DNA of 5,393 nt from Clostridia bacterium. GTDB taxonomy: Bacteria; Bacillota; Clostridia; Christensenellales; CAG-138. A model generated the notes under the pieces. That model did not search any database and had not been told where the DNA came from. It worked only from the letters and a program-made list of their open reading frames with translations. Location: assembly GCA_017435185.1 (NCBI GenBank), contig JAFSFN010000010.1, positions 1-5,393 on the forward strand. Reading direction: 5' to 3'. Position numbers and translations under genes: made by a program. Positions 1 through 4,482 of this stretch are shown here, in pieces (positions within the stretch are counted from its first letter, which is position 1; each line of letters opens with the position of its first letter).

Positions 1-269
1 TAGTTTCGGGTTTCCTGCTTGCTTTCACGCTCAGCCTTGATGATTTTGTGGTCAGCTGGTTTGCAGGCAACGGTGTTGACAACCTTTCAATGTACATATA
101 CGGCATTGCAAGGAGAGGCATAAATCCCAAGATAAATGCATTGAGTACCATAATGTTCATTGCAGTCATAACGCTTCTTCTCATAGTAAATATCAAGTCG
201 ATAAGGGAAGAACGCATGCAGAGTATACAGAACAAAAAGACGACACAGAAGCGTGTCGCACAGAGATAA
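1..269 (+). CDS. potC: PotC-like spermidine/putrescine ABC transporter permease, C-terminal part
   Basis: This is the 3' end of a gene that starts outside the window. The frame is open from base 3 and gives 88 residues before TAA at 267-269. PotC is one of two membrane permeases of the PotABCD polyamine importer. The visible part starts in a hydrophobic segment (GFLLAFTLSLDDFVVSWF) and matches the SLDD(V/F)VVS stretch followed by an IYG/IYS segment that is typical of PotC. A last membrane helix follows (STIMFIAVITLLLIVNI, about residues 57-73), then a basic cytoplasmic tail rich in K, R and Q. The family is usually about 260-270 residues, so roughly two thirds, including the EAA loop that contacts the ATPase, lies upstream. 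potD follows after 19 bases, the usual potC-potD order. A GTG at 48 is an internal valine codon, not the start. Assignment to PotC rather than PotB rests on the C-terminal sequence and position next to potD. Confidence 0.9.
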   Translation, partial: VSGFLLAFTLSLDDFVVSWFAGNGVDNLSMYIYGIARRGINPKINALSTIMFIAVITLLLIVNIKSIREERMQSIQNKKTTQKRVAQR

Positions 270-275
270 TATCAT

Positions 276-280
276 GGAGG
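276..280 (+). promoter_or_regulatory. Ribosome binding site that fixes the potD start
   Basis: GGAGG lies 8 bases before ATG 289. The same frame is open further upstream to a GTG at 253, inside the end of potC. The Shine-Dalgarno site and the signal peptide beginning MKK both point to ATG 289. Confidence 0.85.
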
Positions 281-288
281 TAGAATCA

Positions 289-1326
289 ATGAAAAAGATC
301 ACACTTTTGTTGGCAATGGTAATGTTGCTTTCGGTCGTATTTGTCGGCTGTGCCGATGATGAAACGCTCTATATTCTCAACTGGGGTGACTATATCGACG
401 AAGAACTTCTTACTGAGTTCACAGAAGAAACAGGTATTAAAGTTAAGTATGTTACTATGGCAAATAACGAGGAAATGCTCGTAAAACTTCAGGCAAGCGA
501 TTGCAGATTTGATGTTTGTTTCCCTTCTGACTATATAATCGAAAAACTCATTGCTGACGATTTGCTCCATGAGATCAATAAAGACAATATTCCCAACATG
601 GTCAATATTGATGAACGCTTCCTTGACCTTGCGTTTGACCCTGACAATAAGTATTCCGTTCCTTACATGTGGGGTACTGTCGGTATTCTTTACAATACCA
701 CAATGGTCAATGAGCCTGTTACAAGCTGGGATGTTCTCTGGGACGAAAAGTATGCCGATCAGATACTTATGTATGACAGCATAAGAGACAGCATGGGCGT
801 TGCACTTTTGAAGCTGGGCTATTCGCTTAACACACGCAGTGAGGCGGAAATCGAAGCTGCCGCTGAAGCATTGATCGAGCAGCGTCCCCTGGTTCATGCG
901 TATCTCGGTGACAATATCAAAGAAAGCATGATAAACGGTGAAGCGGCTCTTGCGGTCGTATACAGCGGTGACGCAATGTGGTGCATGGATGAAGAAGAGG
1001 GAAATCCCGACCTTGCTTTCGCAATGCCCGAAAAGAGCAATCTGTGGTTTGACAATATTGTTATACCCAAGACTTCAAAGAACAAAGAAGCTGCCGAGAA
1101 ATTCATAAACTTCCTTTGTGATGCAGAGGTTGCAAAGCGCAACACCGAGTATATCGGCTATTCCACACCCAACAAAGCGGCGCTTGAACTTTTAGACGAG
1201 AGTTATATAAATAATCCTACATATAATCCGTCCGCAGAGCTTATCGCAAACTATGAGCTTTTCAGCGACCTCGGTGATTTCGTATCTGTATACAACAAGC
1301 ATTGGGAACGCGTGAAGGCTAACTGA
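289..1326 (+). CDS. potD: PotD-like spermidine/putrescine-binding lipoprotein
   Basis: This is the substrate-binding component of the PotABCD polyamine importer, 345 residues, complete. Residues 1-20 form a lipoprotein signal peptide (MKK, hydrophobic core, FVG) and Cys21 is the expected lipidated residue, so the protein should be tethered outside the cytoplasmic membrane. The mature part opens with LYILNWGDYID (28-37), equivalent to the NW(T/G)xY segment that lines the polyamine site in E. coli PotD. Other family landmarks are VPYMWGTVGILYN (124-136), ALLKLGYSLNT (172-182), LWFDNIVIP (252-260, with W253 and D255 matching the W-x-D ligand pair) and IGYSTPNKAAL (289-299). In the acidic cluster near 163-167 (YDSIRD) the E. 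coli DDxRE pattern is altered: one Asp appears to be Ser164. Substrate preference between spermidine and putrescine is therefore open. The length is normal for the family. It lies 19 bases after potC and 17 before the MATE gene, probably in one operon. Confidence 0.93.
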   Translation: MKKITLLLAMVMLLSVVFVGCADDETLYILNWGDYIDEELLTEFTEETGIKVKYVTMANNEEMLVKLQASDCRFDVCFPSDYIIEKLIADDLLHEINKDNIPNMVNIDERFLDLAFDPDNKYSVPYMWGTVGILYNTTMVNEPVTSWDVLWDEKYADQILMYDSIRDSMGVALLKLGYSLNTRSEAEIEAAAEALIEQRPLVHAYLGDNIKESMINGEAALAVVYSGDAMWCMDEEEGNPDLAFAMPEKSNLWFDNIVIPKTSKNKEAAEKFINFLCDAEVAKRNTEYIGYSTPNKAALELLDESYINNPTYNPSAELIANYELFSDLGDFVSVYNKHWERVKAN

Positions 1327-1343
1327 GCGTAAAAACGATAACT

Positions 1344-2750
1344 ATGTCAAACATAATCAAAAAAATGTTTATGCCCGAGCACTTGGTTAAATCTGACCTG
1401 ATACAGGCGGAGCTGCCAAGTGCTTCGCATGTGTATAAGCGCTGTATAAAAACTGCTTGGCCTGCGGCTGTCGAGTCTGTATTTATTGCGCTTATGGGCC
1501 TTATAGATACATTCATGGTAAGCCGACTGGGCGAAACGGCAATATCTGCTGTCGGCATAACCACACAGCCAAAATTCCTGTTCATGGCATTGATATTTGC
1601 GCTGAACATAGGCGTTACGGCAGTTATTGCCAGACTCAAGGGCGAGGGCGATAATATCGGTTGTCGCCGCACGCTTACAACAGGAATAATAATCAGTACT
1701 GTCATATCGGCGATCATGACAGTTATTGCATTTTTCTTTTCAAGGCCGATACTTCTGCTTGCGGGTGCGCAGGACAGCTTTTTGGAGGATGCAAATGATT
1801 ATTTCCTTATAATCATGATAGGACAGTTCTTTAACTGTATCAGCACCACTATAAATGCGGCACAAAGAGGAATCGGCAATACTAAGATTGCCATGATAAC
1901 AAATACGGCGGCGAATATACTCAATATTATATTCAATGCATTGCTTATAAACGGACTGTGGATATTCCCGCGCCTTGGCGTTAAAGGTGCCGCTATTGCA
2001 ACTACGATAGGCAATATTGCTGCATTCCTGCTTTCTATGGCGTGCATACTCAACCGAAAGAACGAAATATCTGTGATTTCAAGAGGTATACTAAAGTATG
2101 ATCGCCGCATTATATCAGGAACAGTGCGCATAGGCTCATCAGGGCTTGTTGAGCAGGTGTTCATGCGCATCGGCTTTTTCACTTTTGCCGCACTTATTGC
2201 CAATCTGGGCGACATACCGTTCGCTACGCATCAGATATGCATGAATATACTTCATATTTCATTTGCTATGGCTGATGGCTTTTCTGTTGCGGCAACCGGA
2301 CTTGTTGGACAGAGCCTTGGCGAGAAACGGCCTGACTGCGCTATGATATACGCAAAGGCCTGTCAGAGATTTACCGTCATTATAAGTGCGGTACTGTTTA
2401 TTTTCTTTCTGTGCCTTAGACGGGAACTTATTCTCATCTTTTCGGATACGCCCCAAGTCGTGGAGCTCGGTTCGATAATCGTTGTTATAATCGCTGTAAC
2501 CGGATTTTTTCAAACATCTCAGTTCGTGCTTTCCGGCAGCTTGAAAGGCGCAGGCGACTCAAAGTATCTCGCAATAATATCGTTTGTCGGAACAACGATC
2601 ATTCGACCTGTGATATCGTGGCTTCTTTGCTATCCGCTCTCATTCGGGCTCATTGGTGCATGGTTGGGAATGTTCGTCGAACAGGTCGTACGCCTCATTC
2701 TCAACTCTGTCCGATTCTCAAATGGCAAGTGGGCTCAAATCAAGGTGTGA
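1344..2750 (+). CDS. MATE-family multidrug/cation antiporter
   Basis: This is a 468-residue membrane protein of the multidrug and toxic compound extrusion (MATE) family, which exports organic cations or other small molecules using a Na+ or H+ gradient. A cytoplasmic N-terminus of about 32 residues is followed by roughly 12 hydrophobic segments in two pseudo-symmetric halves. The first half starts TAWPAAVESVFIALMGLIDTFMVSRLG (from residue 37) and carries AAQRGIGNTKIAM (172-184). The second half starts near 258 and carries the matching GSLKGAGDSKYLA (398-410). This duplicated G-x-G-(N/D)-(T/S)-K loop is a family hallmark. Length is normal and both halves are intact. The start is chosen because it is the first ATG after potD. 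No clear Shine-Dalgarno site precedes it, so translation may be coupled to potD termination 17 bases upstream. The substrate cannot be read from sequence; cotranscription with a polyamine importer hints at, but does not show, a polyamine link. Confidence 0.93.
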   Translation: MSNIIKKMFMPEHLVKSDLIQAELPSASHVYKRCIKTAWPAAVESVFIALMGLIDTFMVSRLGETAISAVGITTQPKFLFMALIFALNIGVTAVIARLKGEGDNIGCRRTLTTGIIISTVISAIMTVIAFFFSRPILLLAGAQDSFLEDANDYFLIIMIGQFFNCISTTINAAQRGIGNTKIAMITNTAANILNIIFNALLINGLWIFPRLGVKGAAIATTIGNIAAFLLSMACILNRKNEISVISRGILKYDRRIISGTVRIGSSGLVEQVFMRIGFFTFAALIANLGDIPFATHQICMNILHISFAMADGFSVAATGLVGQSLGEKRPDCAMIYAKACQRFTVIISAVLFIFFLCLRRELILIFSDTPQVVELGSIIVVIIAVTGFFQTSQFVLSGSLKGAGDSKYLAIISFVGTTIIRPVISWLLCYPLSFGLIGAWLGMFVEQVVRLILNSVRFSNGKWAQIKV

Positions 2751-2759
2751 TTTTATTAT

Positions 2760-2803
2760 GGGGCTCAGCCCCATTCCCCGGTCGCTTTTCAAAAAAGCGA
2801 CGG
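2760..2803 (+). repeat. GC-rich intergenic repeat, left copy
   Basis: This starts 9 bases after the MATE stop. It consists of GGGGC-TCA-GCCCC (2760-2772), then CCCC, then a perfect 9-bp hairpin GTCGCTTTT/AAAAGCGAC (2781-2789 with 2793-2801). The reverse complement of 2879-2926 has the same order of parts. The G-run palindrome matches 12 of 13 bases, followed by CCCC, a GTCG(A)CTTTT arm, an A-run and a (G)TCGCC/GCGACGG arm. The two copies therefore form an imperfect inverted pair around the terminator at 2834-2867. GGGGCTCTGCCCC-type blocks like this look like dispersed intergenic repeats of Clostridia, but genome-wide copy number cannot be seen here. Confidence 0.65.
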
Positions 2804-2833
2804 AAAACAAGGGAGGGGAACAAATACTATAAT

Positions 2834-2867
2834 AAAAAGTCCTGCACGATAATGTGCAGGACTTTTT
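2834..2867. terminator. Bidirectional intrinsic terminator between MATE and RHH genes
   Basis: A perfect 14-bp stem (2834-2847 with 2854-2867), core AGTCCTGCAC/GTGCAGGACT, encloses a 6-base loop GATAAT. The stem ends in A5 on the left and T5 on the right, so transcripts from either direction meet a hairpin followed by a U-run. It sits between two convergent genes and should stop both. The stem is nearly identical to the one at 3559-3592. Confidence 0.88.
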
Positions 2868-2878
2868 GTAGTTATTTT

Positions 2879-2926
2879 GGCGACCTTTTTCAAAAGTCGA
2901 CGGGGTTAAAGGGGCAGAGCCCCTAA
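2879..2926 (-). repeat. GC-rich intergenic repeat, right (inverted) copy
   Basis: This is the inverted partner of 2760-2803. Read on the minus strand it begins directly after the RHH stop codon with CTTA, then GGGGC-TCT-GCCCC (2911-2923), CCCCG and an imperfect GTCGACTTTT...AAAAGGTCGCC hairpin (2879-2905). It carries no coding signal. Confidence 0.65.
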
Positions 2927-2927
2927 G

Positions 2928-3098
2928 TTATTCAACGGAAATTTCTCCATGCTCTTTCTCGTATGCGGCAACACAGCGTTTTATATATTGCTCAAGCTCT
3001 TTGTTTGCGGAACGTCCTTTGGATTCGGCAATATACTTAAATTTACTGAACAGCACACGATCTGTTCGCAGAGTATAGCGTAAAAGAGTGTCTTTCAT
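2928..3098 (-). CDS. Arc-like ribbon-helix-helix DNA-binding protein
   Basis: This is a 56-residue protein with the layout of an RHH repressor. LLRYTLRT (5-12) would be the beta strand that reads the major groove as a dimer. DRVLFSKFKYIAESKG (13-28) is helix A, and RSANKELEQYIKRCVAAYEKEHGEI (29-53) is helix B. The GRS-x-N-(K/S)-E turn and start of helix B resemble phage P22 Arc (GRSVNSEI). The reading frame extends 7 codons further to a TTG, but ATG 3098 is chosen because GAGG lies 9 bases before it. The gene is transcribed away from the SLOG gene at 3219. The shared intergenic region has phased repeats of the kind RHH proteins bind, so self-regulation and control of the SLOG gene are likely (inference). 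No toxin partner is visible on its own side. An antitoxin role is possible but less supported than a plain repressor. Confidence 0.82.
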   Translation of the reverse strand: MKDTLLRYTLRTDRVLFSKFKYIAESKGRSANKELEQYIKRCVAAYEKEHGEISVE

Positions 3099-3107
3099 TA
3101 TGCTGTA

Positions 3108-3111
3108 CCTC
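3108..3111 (-). promoter_or_regulatory. Ribosome binding site that fixes the RHH start
   Basis: On the minus strand GAGG (within AACGAGG) precedes ATG 3098 by 9 bases. The upstream in-frame TTG at 3119 has no comparable site, and the seven extra residues fall outside the RHH fold. Confidence 0.65.
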
Positions 3112-3142
3112 GTTGGCAATATTACAATAGTATTATGATGTA

Positions 3143-3171
3143 ATTATGACGAAATTATTGCGTCATAACAA
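3143..3171 (-). promoter_or_regulatory. Candidate sigma-A promoter for the RHH gene
   Basis: On the minus strand, -35 TTGTTA (3166-3171) and -10 CATAAT (3143-3148) are separated by 17 bases. Transcription would start near 3136, giving a leader of about 38 bases. It overlaps the promoter of the opposite gene, and both spacers share the inverted repeat. Confidence 0.5.
3144..3168. repeat. 8-bp inverted repeat inside the divergent promoters
   Basis: TTATGACG (3144-3151) and CGTCATAA (3161-3168) are perfect inverted copies with a 9-base spacer. They include the only two TGACG motifs that face each other, and they lie across promoter elements of both divergent genes, as expected of an operator. 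Confidence 0.65.
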
Positions 3172-3186
3172 AACTGATGATATAAT
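3158..3186 (+). promoter_or_regulatory. Candidate extended -10 promoter for the SLOG gene
   Basis: TTGCGT (3158-3163) is followed after 17 bases by a perfect TATAAT (3181-3186). TG sits at 3178-3179, giving an extended -10. The -35 is weak, which the extended -10 can offset. The start point would be near 3193, about 26 bases before ATG 3219. TGAYG repeats overlap both edges of the -10, so a bound repressor would block it. Confidence 0.65.
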
Positions 3187-3218
3187 GACGCAAAAGTGAC
3201 GAACAAGAGGAGGGCTTT

Positions 3219-3560
3219 ATGAAAGTCGCAGTGATAGGTTCAAGAACTTTACAGATAAATAATATTAAAAACTATCTGCCTCAAGGAATTACGGAACTTG
3301 TCTCAGGCGGGGCAAAAGGCGTGGACACTTGTGTAAGAAAATATGCTTTATCTAATGGCGTAAAATTAGTAGAGTTTTTACCTGAATATGACAAGTATGG
3401 GCGAAGTGCACCTTTGAAACGAAATTTAGAGATCATAGAATATGCGGATGAAGTGATAGCTTTTTGGGATGGAATTTCAAGAGGTACAAAATATGTTATT
3501 GATAAGTGCAAGGAAAATAATATAAAAATTACGATATACAGAATAAATGATTTTTATTAA
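3219..3560 (+). CDS. SLOG-domain protein (DUF2493/YspA-like, DprA/LOG-related Rossmann fold)
   Basis: This is a 113-residue single-domain protein, complete. MKVAVIGSR (1-9) is the first strand and GSR loop. LVSGGAKGVDTCVRKYA (27-43) is the glycine-rich nucleotide- or ligand-binding turn and helix. A conserved proline follows at FLPEYDKYG (53-61), then APLKRNLEIIEYADEVIAFWDGISRGT (64-90), matching the RN-x-x-(I/M)-x-x-x-(A/C)D-x-(V/L)-I-(A/V)-FWDG-x-S-x-GT pattern of small SLOG proteins. The fold is related to DprA and LOG proteins and is thought to bind nucleotides or nucleotide-derived ligands; the reaction, if any, is unknown. AGGAGG (3208-3213) lies 5 bases before the ATG. G+C is 112 of 342 bases (33%) by hand count, clearly below the transporter genes. 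Small SLOG proteins are common in phages and mobile elements, which fits transfer. It is paired with a divergent RHH gene that may repress it. Confidence 0.85.
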   Translation: MKVAVIGSRTLQINNIKNYLPQGITELVSGGAKGVDTCVRKYALSNGVKLVEFLPEYDKYGRSAPLKRNLEIIEYADEVIAFWDGISRGTKYVIDKCKENNIKITIYRINDFY

Positions 3561-3592
3561 AAGGTCCTGCACCTTGTCGTGCAGGACCTTTT
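3559..3592. terminator. Bidirectional terminator between the SLOG and acidic-protein genes
   Basis: A perfect 14-bp stem (3559-3572 with 3579-3592) has core GGTCCTGCAC/GTGCAGGACC and loop CTTGTC. The last two bases of the SLOG stop codon form the start of the stem. Short A- and T-runs at the ends allow termination in both directions, which suits the two convergent genes. Beyond it, 3593-3651 holds no other feature that I can support. Confidence 0.85.
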
Positions 3593-3651
3593 GGATTGTT
3601 TGTTTTTACCTATTAACTTTTTAACAAATCGCTAATGGGTGTTGATAAAGC

Positions 3652-3966
3652 TCATTCCCACTCTATAGCATCTATTGATACGAGATATTCTTCTGCGAAG
3701 TCGAGGAAGTCTTCGGCCATACGCATGCAGTACATTTTGTATTCTGGATATGTGGCTTTGAGTTTTTCGAACATACGCTCATAGGCGTCATCGTCATCAT
3801 AAATTCCGTCTTCGCCGAGCTCCTCCTGGTAGGCAGAATCTTCTTCCATGAGGGTGGTCACCATTTTGTCGAGCTCACCTTCTTTGAGAAAGTCAAAATC
3901 ACCTTCGGCTTTGAATTTATTGATTATATATTCTTTCATTTCGGTCATGTTAATTTCTTCAGACAT
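3652..3966 (-). CDS. Highly acidic small protein of unknown function
   Basis: I do not recognise this 104-residue protein. It has 32 Asp/Glu against 10 Lys/Arg, giving a net charge near -22, with a DDDD run at 57-60. It has no signal peptide or membrane segment and is probably soluble and mostly helical (MKEYIINKFKAEGDFDFLKEGELDKMV; AYERMFEKLKATYPEYKMYCMRMAEDFLDFAEEYL). Aromatic residues recur among the acids (Y46, Y56, Y62, F66, Y73, Y76, Y79, F87, F90, Y94, W103). The start is supported by AAGGAG 7 bases before ATG 3966. It lies 51 bases downstream of the Usp-like gene on the same strand and may be cotranscribed with it. A near -10 CATAAT (3996-4001) lacks a convincing -35. The acidity would fit a nucleic-acid mimic or a partner of a basic protein, but nothing in the sequence shows this. 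Confidence 0.75.
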   Translation of the reverse strand: MSEEINMTEMKEYIINKFKAEGDFDFLKEGELDKMVTTLMEEDSAYQEELGEDGIYDDDDAYERMFEKLKATYPEYKMYCMRMAEDFLDFAEEYLVSIDAIEWE

Positions 3967-4017
3967 GGCGCTTCTCCTTTTTGTTCTATTCTGTTATTAT
4001 GATTTGATGCACGATTT

Positions 4018-4392
4018 TTATACGATATCGAATTCGATATCGGGCAGACGGCGCTGAAGACGCACGACTATGCTGTTTTCACTGTTGCTGGGACTTGTAC
4101 CCATGACTATGATATCGACATTGTTTTGAGAAGCAAAATCGACAAGTGCATCATCGACATTGTCGGCACGAAGAAGCGAGAGCTCGGCATCGGCTACTTG
4201 TGCGGCAGTAAAGAGGTATTCAATGGCATCGGACTCAAACAATGAGTTCATGAAATTCTGACCTGTTTGTACACAATGTACAACATACATTACGGCGTTA
4301 CCCAGGCGGCGTTCACTGCCGTGAGAAATCAAACGTTCACAACTTTTTTGACCTGTGACGCATACCATTATATTCTTTTCTCTTTTTTCCAT
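4018..4392 (-). CDS. UspA/KdpD-like universal stress family protein
   Basis: This 124-residue protein resembles the universal-stress-protein domain found in KdpD sensor kinases and stand-alone relatives. KNIMVCVTGQKSCERLISHG (6-25) is the first strand and helix. NAVMYVVHCVQT (32-43) is the second strand. AAQVADAELSLLRADNVDDALVDFASQNNVDIIVMGTSPS (63-102) is the central alpha/beta part ending in the strand IIVMG. SIVVRLQRRLPDIEFDIV (107-124) is the last helix and strand. The G-2x-G-9x-G(S/T) signature of ATP-binding Usp proteins is missing (MGTSPSNSENS instead), so a non-nucleotide-binding, KdpD-like type is more likely. The likely start is ATG 4392 with AAGGG 6 bases upstream. It lies 65 bases after the SpoIIE-like gene, with its own candidate promoter between. 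The cellular role is unknown. Confidence 0.78.
   Translation of the reverse strand: MEKREKNIMVCVTGQKSCERLISHGSERRLGNAVMYVVHCVQTGQNFMNSLFESDAIEYLFTAAQVADAELSLLRADNVDDALVDFASQNNVDIIVMGTSPSNSENSIVVRLQRRLPDIEFDIV
4023..4042. repeat. 20-bp perfect palindrome at the end of the Usp-like gene
   Basis: The sequence is CGATATCGAA followed by its exact reverse complement. It encodes the last residues DIEFDI, ending 2 codons before the stop. It could fold as an 8-bp RNA stem with an AATT loop, or be a dyad binding site. Repetition of the Asp-Ile codons (GAT ATC) accounts for part of the symmetry. Confidence 0.85.
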
Positions 4393-4410
4393 AACAAACC
4401 CTTTTTTGTT

Positions 4411-4416
4411 ATTATA
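4411..4416 (-). promoter_or_regulatory. Candidate extended -10 element for the Usp-like gene
   Basis: On the minus strand TGTTATAAT gives a perfect TATAAT with TG one base upstream. No good -35 is seen 16-18 bases further up (T-rich only). Transcription would start only about 12 bases before ATG 4392, leaving just the AAGGG ribosome site in the leader. Confidence 0.45.
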
Positions 4417-4431
4417 ACACTAATTTTGCAG

Positions 4432-4482
4432 AAAAAAAGTGCGAAAATATGATTATACTATGAATTTTTGCGCATATTTTCG
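4432..4482 (-). terminator. Candidate terminator of the SpoIIE-like gene
   Basis: On the minus strand CGAAAATATG (4473-4482) pairs perfectly with CATATTTTCG (4442-4451), then CAC and a run of seven T (4432-4438). The stem is AT-rich, the loop is long (21 bases), and the left arm overlaps the last codons of the gene, so termination may be partial. Confidence 0.5.

Larger units (their letters stand above)
3136..3207. promoter_or_regulatory. Candidate RHH operator: two blocks of 11-bp phased TGAYG repeats
   Basis: TGATG at 3136 and TGACG at 3147 begin two adjacent 11-mers that match at 9 of 11 positions (TGATGTAATTA, TGACGAAATTA). A second block has TGATG at 3175, TGACG at 3186 and TGACG at 3197; the last two 11-mers match at 9 of 11. 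Between the blocks lies the inverted form CGTCA (3161-3165). An 11-bp step is about one helical turn, as in the Arc operator, where dimers bind side by side on one face. The array covers both candidate promoters and ends just before the SLOG ribosome binding site. Binding by the RHH protein encoded next door is inferred. Confidence 0.6.

Noticed and set aside
253..288. Upstream GTG start for potD
   Set aside because: It overlaps potC, has no ribosome site, and would put 12 residues ahead of a normal lipoprotein signal peptide; GGAGG before ATG 289 decides.
286..897. 203-codon open frame antisense to potD
   Set aside because: It is the shadow of a clear potD coding region; no recognisable domain and no supported start.
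2828..2833. TATAAT just before the first hairpin, as a promoter
   Set aside because: No -35 about 17 bases upstream, and transcription would run straight into a perfect terminator.
2618..2926. 102-codon open frame on the + strand over the end of the MATE gene and the repeat
   Set aside because: It is out of frame inside the MATE gene, then runs through the inverted repeat and terminator hairpin; there is no ribosome site and its low-complexity basic peptide reflects the repeat.
3099..3119. TTG start extending the RHH protein by 7 residues
   Set aside because: The ribosome binding site lies inside this stretch and serves ATG 3098; Arc-like proteins fit the shorter form.
3136..3207. Short phased repeats as a CRISPR-like or iteron array
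   Set aside because: The units are only 11 bp with no unique spacers, no Cas or Rep gene is nearby, and they sit exactly over promoters, so an operator is the better reading.
2928..3560. RHH antitoxin plus SLOG toxin as a type II toxin-antitoxin pair
   Set aside because: The genes are divergent rather than in one operon, and SLOG proteins of this type are not an established toxin family; a repressor-target pair explains the layout better.
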